Of a DNA stretch of 64,000 bases, positions 22,925 to 35,610 are shown piece after piece; the stretch's first letter is position 1, and every line of letters starts with the position of its first letter. The notes beneath the pieces are model-generated. The model did no database searches and was not told the DNA's origin. It saw only the letters and a list, made by a program, of their open reading frames with translations. The translations under genes were made by a program, and so were the position numbers. The stretch is taken from the NCBI RefSeq assembly GCF_036323735.1, contig NC_086036.1, positions 38,376,550 through 38,440,549 on the forward strand, in the 5' to 3' direction. Source of the stretch: Rattus norvegicus (taxonomy: Eukaryota; Chordata; Mammalia; Rodentia; Muridae).

Positions 22925-25142
22925 GGGAACTCACCGAATTCACCATGTTACTCAGATTCGGCTCACCAAATTTTGATAAATCGTTAGAAGTACGCATATT
23001 ACAAGAGCCTGCTACTGGGAACTATCTGAATTCACAGAGAAACAGTGTTTCCGTACCTTAAAACGCTGCTCAATCTTGAACAACAAGCTTCTTACATGCG
23101 AATCCTATTGGGAACCTACTGAATTCACCATGATACTTAGAGTTCGTTCCTTAAAATGTTGTTACATATTGAAAAGCACACTCATACAAGCGTGTCCCTT
23201 TGGGAACTCACTGAATTCGCCTAGAAATTTTGATTCCATTCGTGAAAATTTTTCTATATCCCGACCCGTCCACTTATTACTACTGCGGCCTATTGGGAAC
23301 TAACCGAATTCACCATGTTACTCAGAACCGGCACACCAAATTTTGATAAATCTTTAGAAGTACGCATATTACAAGAGCCTGCTACTGGGAACTAACTGAA
23401 TTCACAGAGAAACAGTGTTTCCGTTCCTAAAAAAGCAGCTCTATCTTGAATAACAAGCTTATTACATGCGAATCCTATTGGGAACCTACTGAATTCACCA
23501 TGATACTTAGAGTCCGTTCCTTAAAATGTTGTTACATATTGAAAAGCACACTCATACAAGCGTGTCCCTTTGGGAACTCACCTAATTCGCCTAGAAATTT
23601 TGATTCCATTCGTGAAAATTTTTCTATATCCCGAACAGTCCACTTATTACTACTGCGGCCTATTGGGAACTAACCGAATTCACCATGTTACTCAGATTCG
23701 GCACACCAAATTTTGATAAATCTTTAGAAGTACGCATATTACAAGAGCCTGCTGATGGGAACTAACTGAATTCACAGAGAAACAGTGTTTCCGTTCCTAA
23801 AAAAGCTGCTCTATCTTGAATAACAAGCTTATTACATGCGAATCCTATTGGGAACCTACTGAATTCACCATGATACTTAGAATCCGTTCCTTAAAATGTT
23901 GTTACATATTGAAAAGCACACTCACACAAGCATGTCCCATTGGGAACTCACTGAATTCGCCTAGAAATTTTGATTCCATTCGTGAAAATTTTTCTATATC
24001 CCGAACAGTCCACTTATTACTACTGCGGCCTATTGGGAACTAACCGAATTCACCATGTTACTCAGATTCGGCACACCAAATTTTGATAAATCTTTAGAAT
24101 TACGCATATTACAAGAGCCTGCTACTGGGAACTAACTGAATTCACAGAGAAACAGTGTTTCCGTTCCTTAAAACGTTGCTCTATCTTGAATAACAAGCCT
24201 ATTACATGCGAATCCTATTGGGAACCTACTGAATTCACCATGATACTTAGAGTCCGTTCCTTAAAATGTTGTTACATATTGAAAAGCACACTCATACAAG
24301 CATGTCCCATTGGGAACTCAATGAATTCGCCTAGAAATTTTGATTTCTCTCGTGAAAATTTTTCTATATCCCGAACAGTCCACTTATTACTACTGCGGCC
24401 TATTGGGAACTAACCGAATTCACCATGTTACTCATATTCGGCACACCAAATTTTGATAAATCTTTAGAAGTACGCATATTACAAGAGCCTGCTGCTGGGA
24501 ACTAACTGAATTCACAGAGAAACAGTGTTTCCGTACCTTAAAACGTTGCTCAATCTTGAACAACAAGCTTCTTACATGCGAATCCTATTGGGAACCTACT
24601 GAATTCACCATGATACTTAGAGTCCGTTCCTTAAAATGTTGTTACATATTGAAAAGCACACTCATACAAGCGTGTCCCTTTGGGAACTCACTGAATTCGC
24701 CTAGAAATTTTGATTCCATTCGTGAAAATTTTTCTATATCCCAACCCGTCCACTTATTACTACTGCGGCCTATTGGGAACTAACCGAATTCACCATGTTA
24801 CTCAGAACCGGCACACCAAATTTTGATAAATCTTTAGAAGTACGCATATTACAAGAGCCTGCTACTGGGAACTAACTGAATTCACAGAGAAACAGTGTTT
24901 CCGTTTCTAAAAAAGCAGCTCTATCTTGAATAACAAGCTTATTACATGCGAATCCTATTGGGAACCTACTGAATTCACCATGATACTTAGAGTCCGTTCC
25001 TTAAAATGTTGTTACATATTGAAAAACACTCATACAAGCGTGTCCCTTTGGGAACTCACCTAATTCGCCTAGAAATTTTGATTCCATTCGTGAAAATTTT
25101 TCTATATCCCGAACAGTCCACTTATTACTACTGCGGCCTATT

Positions 25143-28100
25143 GGGAACTAACCGAATTCACCATGTTACTCAGATTCGGCACACCAAATTTGATAAATCT
25201 TTAGAAGTACGCATATTACAAGAGCCTGCTACTGGGAACTAACTGAATTCACAGAGAAACAGTGTTTCCGTACCTTAAAACGCTGCTCTATCTTGAATAA
25301 CAAGCTTATTACATGCGAATCCTATTGGGAACCTACTGAATTCACCATGATACTTAGAGTCCGTTCCTTAAAATGTTGTTACATATTGAAAATCACACTC
25401 ACACAAGCATGTCCCATTGGGAACTCACTGAATTCGCCTAGAAATTTTGATTCCACTCGTGAAAATTTTTCTATATCCCGAACAGTCCACTTATTACTAC
25501 TGCGGACTATTGGGAACTAACCGAATTCACCATGTTACTCAGATTCGGCACACCAAATTTTGATAAATCTTTAGAATTACGCATATTACAAGAGCCTGCT
25601 ACTGGGAACTAACTGAATTCACAGAGAAACAGTGTTTCCGTACCTTAAAACGTTGCTCTATCTTGAATAACAAGCTTATTACATGCGAATCCTATTGGGA
25701 ACCTACTGAATTCACCATGATACTTAGAGTCCGTTCCTCAAAATGTTGTTACATATTGAAAAGCACACTCATACAAGCATGTCCCATTGGGAACTCACTG
25801 AATTTGTCTAGAAATTTTGATTCCATTCGTGAAAATTTTTCTATATCCCGAACAGTCCACTTATTACTACTGCGGCCTATTGGGAACTAACCGAATTCAC
25901 CATGTTACTCAGATTCGGCACACCAAATTTTGATAAGTCTTTAGAAGTACGCATATTACAAAGGCCTGCTACTGGGAACTAACTGAATTCACAGAGAAAC
26001 AGTGTTTCCGTTCCTTAAAACGCTGCTCTATCTTGAATAACAAGCTTATTACATGCGAATCCTATTGGGAACCTACTGAATTCACCATATTACTTAGAGT
26101 CCGTTCCTTAAAATGTTGTTACATATTGAAAAGCACACTCATACAAGCATGTCCCATTGGGAACTCACTGAATTCTCCTAGAAATTTTGATTCCATTCGT
26201 GAAAATTTTTCTATATCCCGAACAGTCCACTTATTACTACTGCGGTCTATTGGGAACTAACCGAATTCACCATGTTACTCAGATTCGGCACACCAAATTT
26301 TGATAAATCTTTAGAAGTACGCATATTACAAGAGCCTGCTACTGGGAACTAACTGAATTCACAGAGAAACAGTGTTTCCGTACCTTAAAACTCTGCTCTA
26401 TCTTGAATAACAAGCTTATTACATGCGAATCCTATTGGGAACCTACTGAATTCACCATGATACTTAGAGTCCGTTCCTTAAAATGTTGTTACATATTGAA
26501 AAGCACACTCATACAAGCATGTCCCATTGGGAACTCACTGAATTTGCCTAGAAATTTTGATTCCATTCGTGAAAATTTTTCTATATCCCGAACAGTCCAC
26601 TTATTACTACTGCGGCCTATTGGGAACTAACCGAATTCACCATGTTACTCAGATTCGGCACACCAAATTTTGATAAGTCTTTAGAAGTACGCATATTACA
26701 AAGGCCTGCTACTGGGAACTAACTGAATTCACAGAGAAACAGTGTTTCCGTACCTTAAAACGTTGCTCTATCTTGAACAACAAGCTTATTACATGCGAAT
26801 CCTATTGGGAACCTACTGAATTCACCATGATACTTAGAGTCCGTTCCTTAAAATGTTGTTACATATTGAAAAGCACACTCATACAAGCATGTCCCATTGG
26901 GAACTCACTGAATTCGCCTAGAAATTTTGATTCCATTCGTGAAATTTTTCTATATCCCGAACAGTCCACTTATTACTACTGCGGCCTATTGGGAACTAAC
27001 CGAATTCACCATGTTACTCAGATTCGTCACACCAAATTTTGATAAATCTTTAGAAGTACGCATATTACAAGAGCCTGCTATTGGGAACTAACTGAATTCA
27101 CAGAGAAACAGTGTTTCCGTACCTTAAAACGCTGCTCTATCTTGAATAACAAGCTTATTACATGCGAATCCTATTGGGAACCTACTGAATTCACCATGAT
27201 ACTTAGAGTCCGTTCCTTAAAATGTTGTTACATATTGAAAAGCACACTCATACAAGCGTGTCCCTTTGGGAACTCACTGAATTCGCCTAGAAATTTTGAT
27301 TCCATTCGTGAAAATTTTTCTATATCCCGAACAGTCCACTTATTACTACTGCGGCCTATTGGGAACTAACCGAATTCACCATGTTACTCAGATTCGGCAC
27401 ACCAAATTTTGATAAATCTTTAGAAGTACGCATATTACAAGAGCCTGCTACTGGGAACTAACTGAATTCACACAGAAACAGTGTTTCCGTTCCTAAAAAA
27501 GCAGCTCAATCTTGAATAACAAGCTTATTACATGCGAATACTATTGGGAACCTACTGAATTCACCATGATACTTAGAGGCCGTTCCTTAAAATGTTGTTA
27601 CATAATGAAAAGCACACTCACACAAGCATGTCCCATTGGGAACTCACTGAATTCGCCTAGAAATTTTGATTCCATTCGTGAAAATTTTTCTATATCCCGA
27701 ACAGTCCACTTATTACTACTGCGGCCTATTGGGAACTAACCGAATTCACCATGTTACTCAGATTCGGCACACCAAATTTTGATAAATCTTTAGAAGTACG
27801 CATATTACAAGAGCCTGCTACTGGGAACTAACTGAATTCACAGAGAAACAGTGTTTCCGTACCTTAAAACGCTGACCTATCTTGAATAACAAGCTTATTA
27901 CATGCGAATCCTATTGGGAACCTACTGAATTCACCATGATACTTAGAGTCCGTTCCTTAAAATGTTGTTACATATTGAAAAGCACACTCATACAAGCGTG
28001 TCCCTTTGGGAACTCACTGAATTCGCCTAGAAATTTTGATTCCATTCGTGAAAATTTTTCTATATCCCGAACAGTCCACTTATTACTACTGCGGCCTATT

Positions 28101-29950
28101 GGGAACTAACCGAATTCACCATGTTACTCAGATTCGGCACACCAAATTTTGATAAATCTTTAGAAGTACGCATATTACAAGAGCCTGCTACTGGGAACTA
28201 ACTGAATTCACAGAGAAACAGTGTTTCCGTACCTTAAAACGCTGCTCTATCTTGAATAACAAGCTTATTACATGCGAATCCTATTGGGAACCTCCTGAAT
28301 TCACCATGATACTTAGAGTCCGTTCCTTAAAATGTTGTTACATATTGAAAAGCACACTCATACAAGCGTGTCCCTTTGGGAACTCACCGAATTCGCCTAG
28401 AAATTTTGATTCCATTCGTGAAAATTTTTCTATATCCCGAACAGTCCACTTATTACTACTGCGGCCTATTGGGAACTAACCGAATTCACCATGTTACTCA
28501 GAACCGGCACACCAAATTTTGATAAATCTTTAGAAGTACGCATATTACAAGAGCCTGCTACTGGGAACTAACTGAATTCACAGAGAAACAGTGTTTCCGT
28601 TCCTAAAAAAGCAGCTCTATCTTGAATAACAAGCTTATTACATGCGAATCCTATTGGGAACCTACTGAATTCACCATGATACTTAGAGTCCGTTCCTTAA
28701 AATGTTGTTACATATTGAAAAGCACACTCATACAAGCGTGTCCCTTTGGGAACTCACTGAATTCGCCTAGAAATTTTGATTCCATTCGTGAAAATTTTTC
28801 TATATCCCGAACAGTCCACTTATTACTACTGCGGCCTATTGGGAACTAACCGAATTCACCATGTTACTCAGATTCGGCACACCAAATTTTGATAAATCTT
28901 TAGAAGTACGCATATTACAAGAGCCTGCTACTGGGAACTAACTGAATTCACAGAGAAACAGTGTTTCCGTACCTTAAAACGCTGCTCTATCTTGAATAAC
29001 AAGCTTATTACATGCGAATCCTATTGAGAACCTACTGAATTCACCATGATACTTAGAGTCCGTTCCTTAAAATGTTGTTACATATTGAAAAGCACACTCA
29101 TACAAGCGTGTCCCTTTGGGAACTCACTGAATTCGCCTAGAAATTTTGATTCCATTCGTGAAAATTTTTCTATATCCCGAACAGTCCACTTATTACTACT
29201 GCGGCCTATTGGGAACTAACCGAATTCACCATGTTACTCAGATTCGGCACACCAAATTTTGATAAATCTTTAGAAGTACGCATATTACAAGAGCCTGCTA
29301 CTGGGAACTAACTGAATTCACAGAGAAACAGTGTTTCCGTACCTTAAAACGCTGCTCTATCTTGAATAACAAGCTTATTACATGCGAATCCTATTGGGAA
29401 CCTACTGAATTCACCATGATACTTAGAGTCCGTTCCTTAAAATGTTGTTACATATTGAAAAGCACACTCATACAAGCGTGTCCCTTTGGGAACTCACTGA
29501 ATTCGCCTAGAAATTTTGATTCCATTCGTGAAAATTTTTCTATATCCCGAACAGTCCACTTATTACTACTGCGGCCTATTGGGAACTAACCGAATTCACC
29601 ATGTTACTCAGAACCGGCACACCAAATTTTGATAAATCTTTAGAAGTACGCATATTACAAGAGCCTGCTACTGGGAACTAACTGAATTCACAGAGAAACA
29701 GTGTTTCCGTTCCTAAAAAAGCAGCTCTATCTTGAATAACAAGCTTATTACATGCGAATCCTATTGGGAACCTACTGAATTCACCATGATACTTAGAGTC
29801 CGTTCCTTAAAATGTTGTTACATATTGAAAAGCACACTCACACAAGCATGACCCATTGGGAACTCACTGAATTCGCCTAGAAATTTTGATTCCATTCGTG
29901 AAAATTTTTCTATATCCCGAACAGTCCACTTATTACTACTGCGGCCTATT
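25143..29950 (+). repeat. transition domain rich in CCCTTTGGG monomers
   Basis: Opens with G-like, J, L, M and N monomers, then becomes a run in which most s3/s4 borders read GCGTGTCCCTTTGGG. I found no clean HOR here. The pair of markers AGAACCGGC and CCTAAAAAAGCAGC recurs near 28500 and 29610, three monomers apart. Private changes include CGAATACTATT near 27537, CATAATGAAAAG near 27601, GAACCTCCTG near 28288, CTATTGAGAACC near 29022 and GCATGACCC near 29847. Confidence 0.75.
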
Positions 29951-32900
29951 GGGAACTAACCGAATTCACCATGTTACTCAGATTCGGCACACCAAATTTT
30001 GATAAATCTTTAGAAGTACGCATATTACAAGAGCCTGCTACTGGGATCTAACTGAATTCACAGAGAAACAGTGTTTCCGTTCCTTAAAACGTTGCTCTAT
30101 CTTGAATAACAAGCTTATTACATGCGAATCCTATTGGGAACCTACTGAATTCACCATGATACTTAGAGTCCGTTCCTTAAAATGTTGTTACATATTGAAA
30201 AGCACAGTCATACAAGCATGTCCCATTGGGAACTCACTGAATTTGCCTAGAAATTTTGATTCCATTCCTGAAAATTTTTCTATATCCCGAATAGTCCACT
30301 TATTACTACTGCGGCCTATTGGGAACTAACCGAATTCACCATGTTACTCAGATTCGGCACACCAAATTTTGATAAGTCTTTAGAAGTACGCATATTACAA
30401 AGGCCTGCTACTGGGAACTAACTGAATTCACAGAGAAACAGTGTTTCCGTTCCTTAAAACGCTGCTCTATCTTGAATAACAAGCTTATTACATGCGAATC
30501 CTATTGGGAACCTACTGAATTCACCATGATACTTAGAGTTCGTTCCTTAAAATGTTGTTACATATTGAAAAGCACACTCATACAAGCATGTCCCATTGGG
30601 AACTCACTGAATTCGCCTAGAAATTTTGATTCCATTCGTGAAAATTTTTCTATATCCCGAACAGTCCACTTATTACTACTGCGGCCTATTGGGAACTAAC
30701 CGAATTCACCATGTTACTCAGATTCGGCACACCAAATTTTGATAAATCTTTAGAATTATGCATATTACAAGAGCCTGCTACTGGGAACTAACTGAATTCA
30801 CAGAGAAACAGTGTTTCCGTTCCTTAAAACGTTGCTCTATCTTGAATAACAAGCATATTACATGCGAATCCTATTGGGAACCTACTGAATTCACCATGAT
30901 ACTTAGAGTCCGTTCCTTAAAATGTTGTTACATATTGAAAAGCACACTCATACAAGCATGTCCCATTGGGAACTCACTGAATTTGCCTAGAAATTTTGAT
31001 TCCATTCGTGAAAATTTTTCTATATCCCGAACAGTCCACTTATTACTACTGCGGCCTATTGGGAACTAACCGAATTCACCATGTTATCAGATTCGGCACA
31101 CCAAATTTTGATAAGTCTTTAGAAGTACGCATATTATAAAGGCCTGCTACTGGGAACTAACTGAATTCACAGAGAAACAGTGTTTCCGTACCTTAAAACG
31201 TTGCTCTATCTTGAACAACAAGCTTATTACATGCGAATCCTATTGGGAACCTACTGAATTCACCATGATACTTAGAGTCCGTTCCTTAAAATGTTGTTAC
31301 ATATTGAAAAGCACACTCATACAAGCATGTCCCATTGGGAACTCACTGAATTCGCCTAGAAATTTTGATTCCATTCGTGAAAATTTTTCTATATCCCGAA
31401 CAGTCCACTTATTACTACTGCGGCCTATTGGGAACTAACCGAATTCACCATGTTACTCAGATTCGGCACACCAAATTTTGATAAATCTTTAGAAGTACGC
31501 ATATTACAAGAGCCTGCTACTGGGAACTAACTGAATTCACAGAGAAACAGTGTTTCCGTTCCTAAAAAAGCTGCTCTATCTTGAATAACAAGCTTATTAC
31601 ATGCGAATCCTATTGGGAACCTACTGAATTCACCATGATACTGAGAGTCCGTTCCTTAAAATGTTGTTGCATATTGAAAAGCACACTCACACAAGCATGT
31701 CCCATTGGGAACTCACTGAATTCGCCTAGAAATTTTGATTCCATTCGTGAAAATTTTTCTATATCCCGAACAGTCCACTTATTACTACTGCGGCCTATTG
31801 GGAACTAACCGAATTCACCATGTTACTCAGATTCGGCACACCAAATTTTGATAAATCTTTAGAAGTACGCATATTACAAGAGCCTGCTACTGGGAACTAA
31901 CTGAATTCACAGAGAAACAGTGTTTCCGTTCCTTAAAACGTTGCTCTATCTTGAATAACAAGCTTATTACATGCGAATCCTATTGGGAACCTACTGAATT
32001 CACCATGATACTTAGAGTCCGTTCCTTAAAATGTTGTTACATATTGAAAAGCACACTCATACAAGCATGTCCCATTGGGAACTCACTGAATTTGCCTCGA
32101 AATTTTGATTCCATTCGTGAAAATTTTTCCATATCCCAAACAGTCCCCTTATTACTACTGCGGCCTATTGGGAACTAACCGAATTCACCATGTTATCAGA
32201 TTCGGCACACCAAATTTTGATAAGTCTTTAGAAGTACGCATATTATAAAGGCCTGCTACTGGGAACTAACTGAATTCACAGAGAAACAGTGTTTCCGTAC
32301 CTTAAAACGTTGCTCTATCTTGAACAACAAGCTTATTACATGCGAATCCTATTGGGAACCTACTGAATTCACCATGATACTTAGAGTCCGTTCCTTAAAA
32401 TGTTGTTACATATTGAAAAGCACACTCATACAAGCATGTCCCATTGGGAACTCACTGAATTCGCCTAGAAATTTTGATTCCATTCGTGAAAATTTTTCTA
32501 TATCCCGAACAGTCCACTTATTACTACTGCGGCCTATTGGGAACTAACCGAATTCACCATGTTACTCAGATTCGGCACACCAAATTTTGATAAATCTTTA
32601 GAAGTACGCATATTACAAGAGCCTGCTACTGGGAACTAACTGAATTCACAGAGAAACAGTGTTTCCGTTCCTTAAAACGTTGCTCTATCTTGAATAACAA
32701 GCTTATTACATGCGAATCCTATTGGGAACCTACTGAATTCACCATGATACTTAGAGTCCGTTCCTTAAAATGTTGTTACATATTGAAAAGCACAGTCATA
32801 CAAGCATGTCCCATTGGGAACTCACTGAATTTGCCTAGAAATTTTGATTCCATTCCTGAAAATTTTTCTATATCCCGAACAGTCCACTTATTACTACTGC

Positions 32901-33278
32901 GGCCTATTGGGAACTAACCGAATTCACCATGTTACTCAGATTCGGCACACCAAATTTTGATAAGTCTTTAGAAGTACGCATATTACAAAGGCCTGCTACT
33001 GGGAACTAACTGAATTCACAGAGAAACAGTGTTTCCGTTCCTTAAAACGTTGCTCTATCTTGAATAACAAGCTTATTACATGCGAATCCTATTGGGAACC
33101 TACTGAATTCACCATGATACTTAGAGTCCGTTCCTTAAAATGTTGTTACATATTGAAAAGCACACTCATACAAGCATGTCCCATTGGGAACTCACTGAAT
33201 TCGCCTAGAAATTTTGATTCCATTCGTGAAAATTTTTCTATATCCCGAACAGTCCACTTATTACTACTGCGGCCTATT

Positions 33279-33584
33279 GGGAACTAACCGAATTCACCAT
33301 GTTACTCAGATTCGGCACACCAAATTTTGATAAATCTTTAGAATTATGCATATTACAAGAGCCTGCTACTGGGAACTAACTGAATTCACAGAGAAACAGT
33401 GTTTCCGTTCCTTAAAACGTTGCTCTATCTTGAATAACAAGCATATTACATGCGAATCCTATTGGGAACCTACTGAATTCACCATGATACTTAGAGTCCG
33501 TTCCTTAAAATGTTGTTACTCAGATTCGGCACACCAAATTTTGATAAGTCTTTAGAAGTACGCATATTACAAAGGCCTGCTACT
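33279..33584 (+). repeat. fused monomer with 156-bp internal deletion, copy 1
   Basis: Holds s1, s2 and the first 56 bases of s3, then jumps to base 28 of the following s1. The junction is the 6-bp TGTTAC at 33514-33519, which normally occurs at base 51 of s3 and base 22 of s1, exactly 156 bp apart. The crossover was therefore out of register between sub-units and guided by microhomology. Confidence 0.92.
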
Positions 33585-35610
33585 GGGAACTAACTGAATT
33601 CACAGAGAAACAGTGTTTCCGTTCCTTAAAACGTTGCTCTATCTTGAATAACAAGCTTATTACATGCGAATCCTATTGGGAACCTACTGAATTCACCATG
33701 ATACTTAGAGTCCGTTCCTTAAAATGTTGTTACATATTGAAAAGCACACTCATACAAGCATGTCCCATTGGGAACTCACTGAATTCGCCTAGAAATTTTG
33801 ATTCCATTCGTGAAAATTTTTCTATATCCCGAACAGTCCACTTATTACTACTGCGGCCTATTGGGAACTAACCGAATTCACCATGTTACTCAGATTCGGC
33901 ACACCAAATTTTGATAAATCTTTAGAATTATGCATATTACAAGAGCCTGCTACTGGGAACTAACTGAATTCACAGAGAAACAGTGTTTCCGTTCCTTAAA
34001 ACGTTGCTCTATCTTGAATAACAAGCATATTACATGCGAATCCTATTGGGAACCTACTGAATTCACCATGATACTTAGAGTCCGTTCCTTAAAATGTTGT
34101 TACATATTGAAAAGCACACTCATACAAGCATGTCCCATTGGGAACTCACTGAATTTGCCTAGAAATTTTGATTCCATTCGTGAAAATTTTTCTATATCCC
34201 GAACTGTCCACTTATTACTACTGCGGCCTATTGGGAACTAACCGAATTCACCATGTTACTCAGATTCGGCACACCAAATTTTGATAAGTCTTTAGAAGTA
34301 CGCATATTATAAAGGCCTGCTACTGGGAACTAACTGAATTCACAGAGAAACAGTGTTTCCGTACCTTAAAACGTTGCTCTATCTTGAACAACAAACTTAT
34401 TACATGCGAATCCTATTGGGAACCTACTGAATTCAAATGATACTTAGAGTCCGTTCCTTAAAATGTTGTTACATATTGAAAAGCACACTCATACAAGCAT
34501 GTCCCATTGGGAACTCACTGAATTCGCCTAGAAATTTTGATTCCATTCGTGAAAATTTTTCTATATCCCGAACAGTCCACTTATTACTACTGCGGCCTAT
34601 TGGGAACTAACCGAATTCACCATGTTACTCAGATTCGTCACACCAAATTTTGATAAACCTTTAGAAGTACGCATATTACAAGAGCCTGCTACTGGGAACT
34701 AACTGAATTCACAGAGAAACAGTGTTTCCGTACCTTAAAACGCTGCTCTATCTTGAATAACAAGCTTATTACATGCGAATCCTATTGGGAACCTACTGAA
34801 TTCACCATGATACTTAGAGTCCGTTCCTAAAATGTTGTTACATATTGAAAAGCACACTCATACAAGCGTGTCCCTTTGGGAACTCACTGAATTCGCCTAG
34901 AAATTTTGATTCCATTCGTGAAAATTTTTCTATATCCCGAACAGTCCACTTATTACTACTGCGGCCTATTGGGAACTAACCGAATTCACCATGTTACTCA
35001 GATTCGGCACACCAAATTTTGATAAATCTTTAGAAGTACGCATATTACAAGAGCCTGCTACTGGGAACTAACTGAATTCACAGAGAAACAGTGTTTCCGT
35101 ACCTTAAAACGTTGCTCAATCTTGAACAACAAGCTTATTACATGCGAATCATATTGGGAACCTACTGAATTCACCAGGATACTTAGAGTCCGTTCCTTAA
35201 AATGTTGTTACATATTGAAAAGCACACTCATACAAGCGTGTCCCTTTGGGAACTCACTGAATTCGCCTAGAAATTTTGATTCCATTCGTGAAAATTTTTC
35301 TATATCCCGAACAGTCCACTTATTACTACTGCGGCCTATTGGGAACTAACCGAATTCACCATGTTACTCAGATTCGGCACAAAAAATTTTGATAAATCTT
35401 TTGAAGTACGCATATTACAAGAGCCTGCTACTGGGAACTAACTGAATTCACAGAGAAACAGTGTTTCCGTTCCTAAAAAAGCTGCTCTATCTTGAATAAC
35501 AAGCTTATTACATGCGAATCCTATTGGGAACCTACTGAATTCACCATGATACTGAGAGTCCGTTCCTTAAAATGTTGTTGCATATTGAAAAGCACACTCA
35601 CACAAGCATG
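33520..35610 (+). repeat. dispersed duplicate segment, left copy
   Basis: Matches 47631 onward at an offset of 14,111-14,112 bp. Shared rare changes: AACAAACTTATT (34391), GTTCCTAAAATG (34824), GAATCATATTGGG (35147), TCTTTTGAAG (35397) and ATACTGAGAGTCC (35548). Own changes: GAATTCAAATGATAC (34433), CACCAGGATAC (35173) and CACAAAAAATTTTG (35379). Confidence 0.8.

Larger units (their letters stand above)
20708..25142 (+). repeat. scrambled HOR mosaic
   Basis: Monomer order reads G-like, J, K, J, K, D, E, F, A, B, E, F. The D-E-F trio still sits 4,067 bp after the trio of the preceding 11-mer copy, so a third 11-mer period is partly visible, but its flanks have been replaced. J has TTCCTCAAAATG and TTTGTCTAG. 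K has CACATTCATAC and GTCCTCTTA. The second F near 24926 has lost two bases (GAAAAACACTC). Confidence 0.8.

Noticed and set aside
27142..29950. A 3-monomer HOR around AGAACCGGC / AAAAAAGCAGC
   Set aside because: The marker pair recurs 1,110 bp apart only once here, and the intervening monomers do not match in order.
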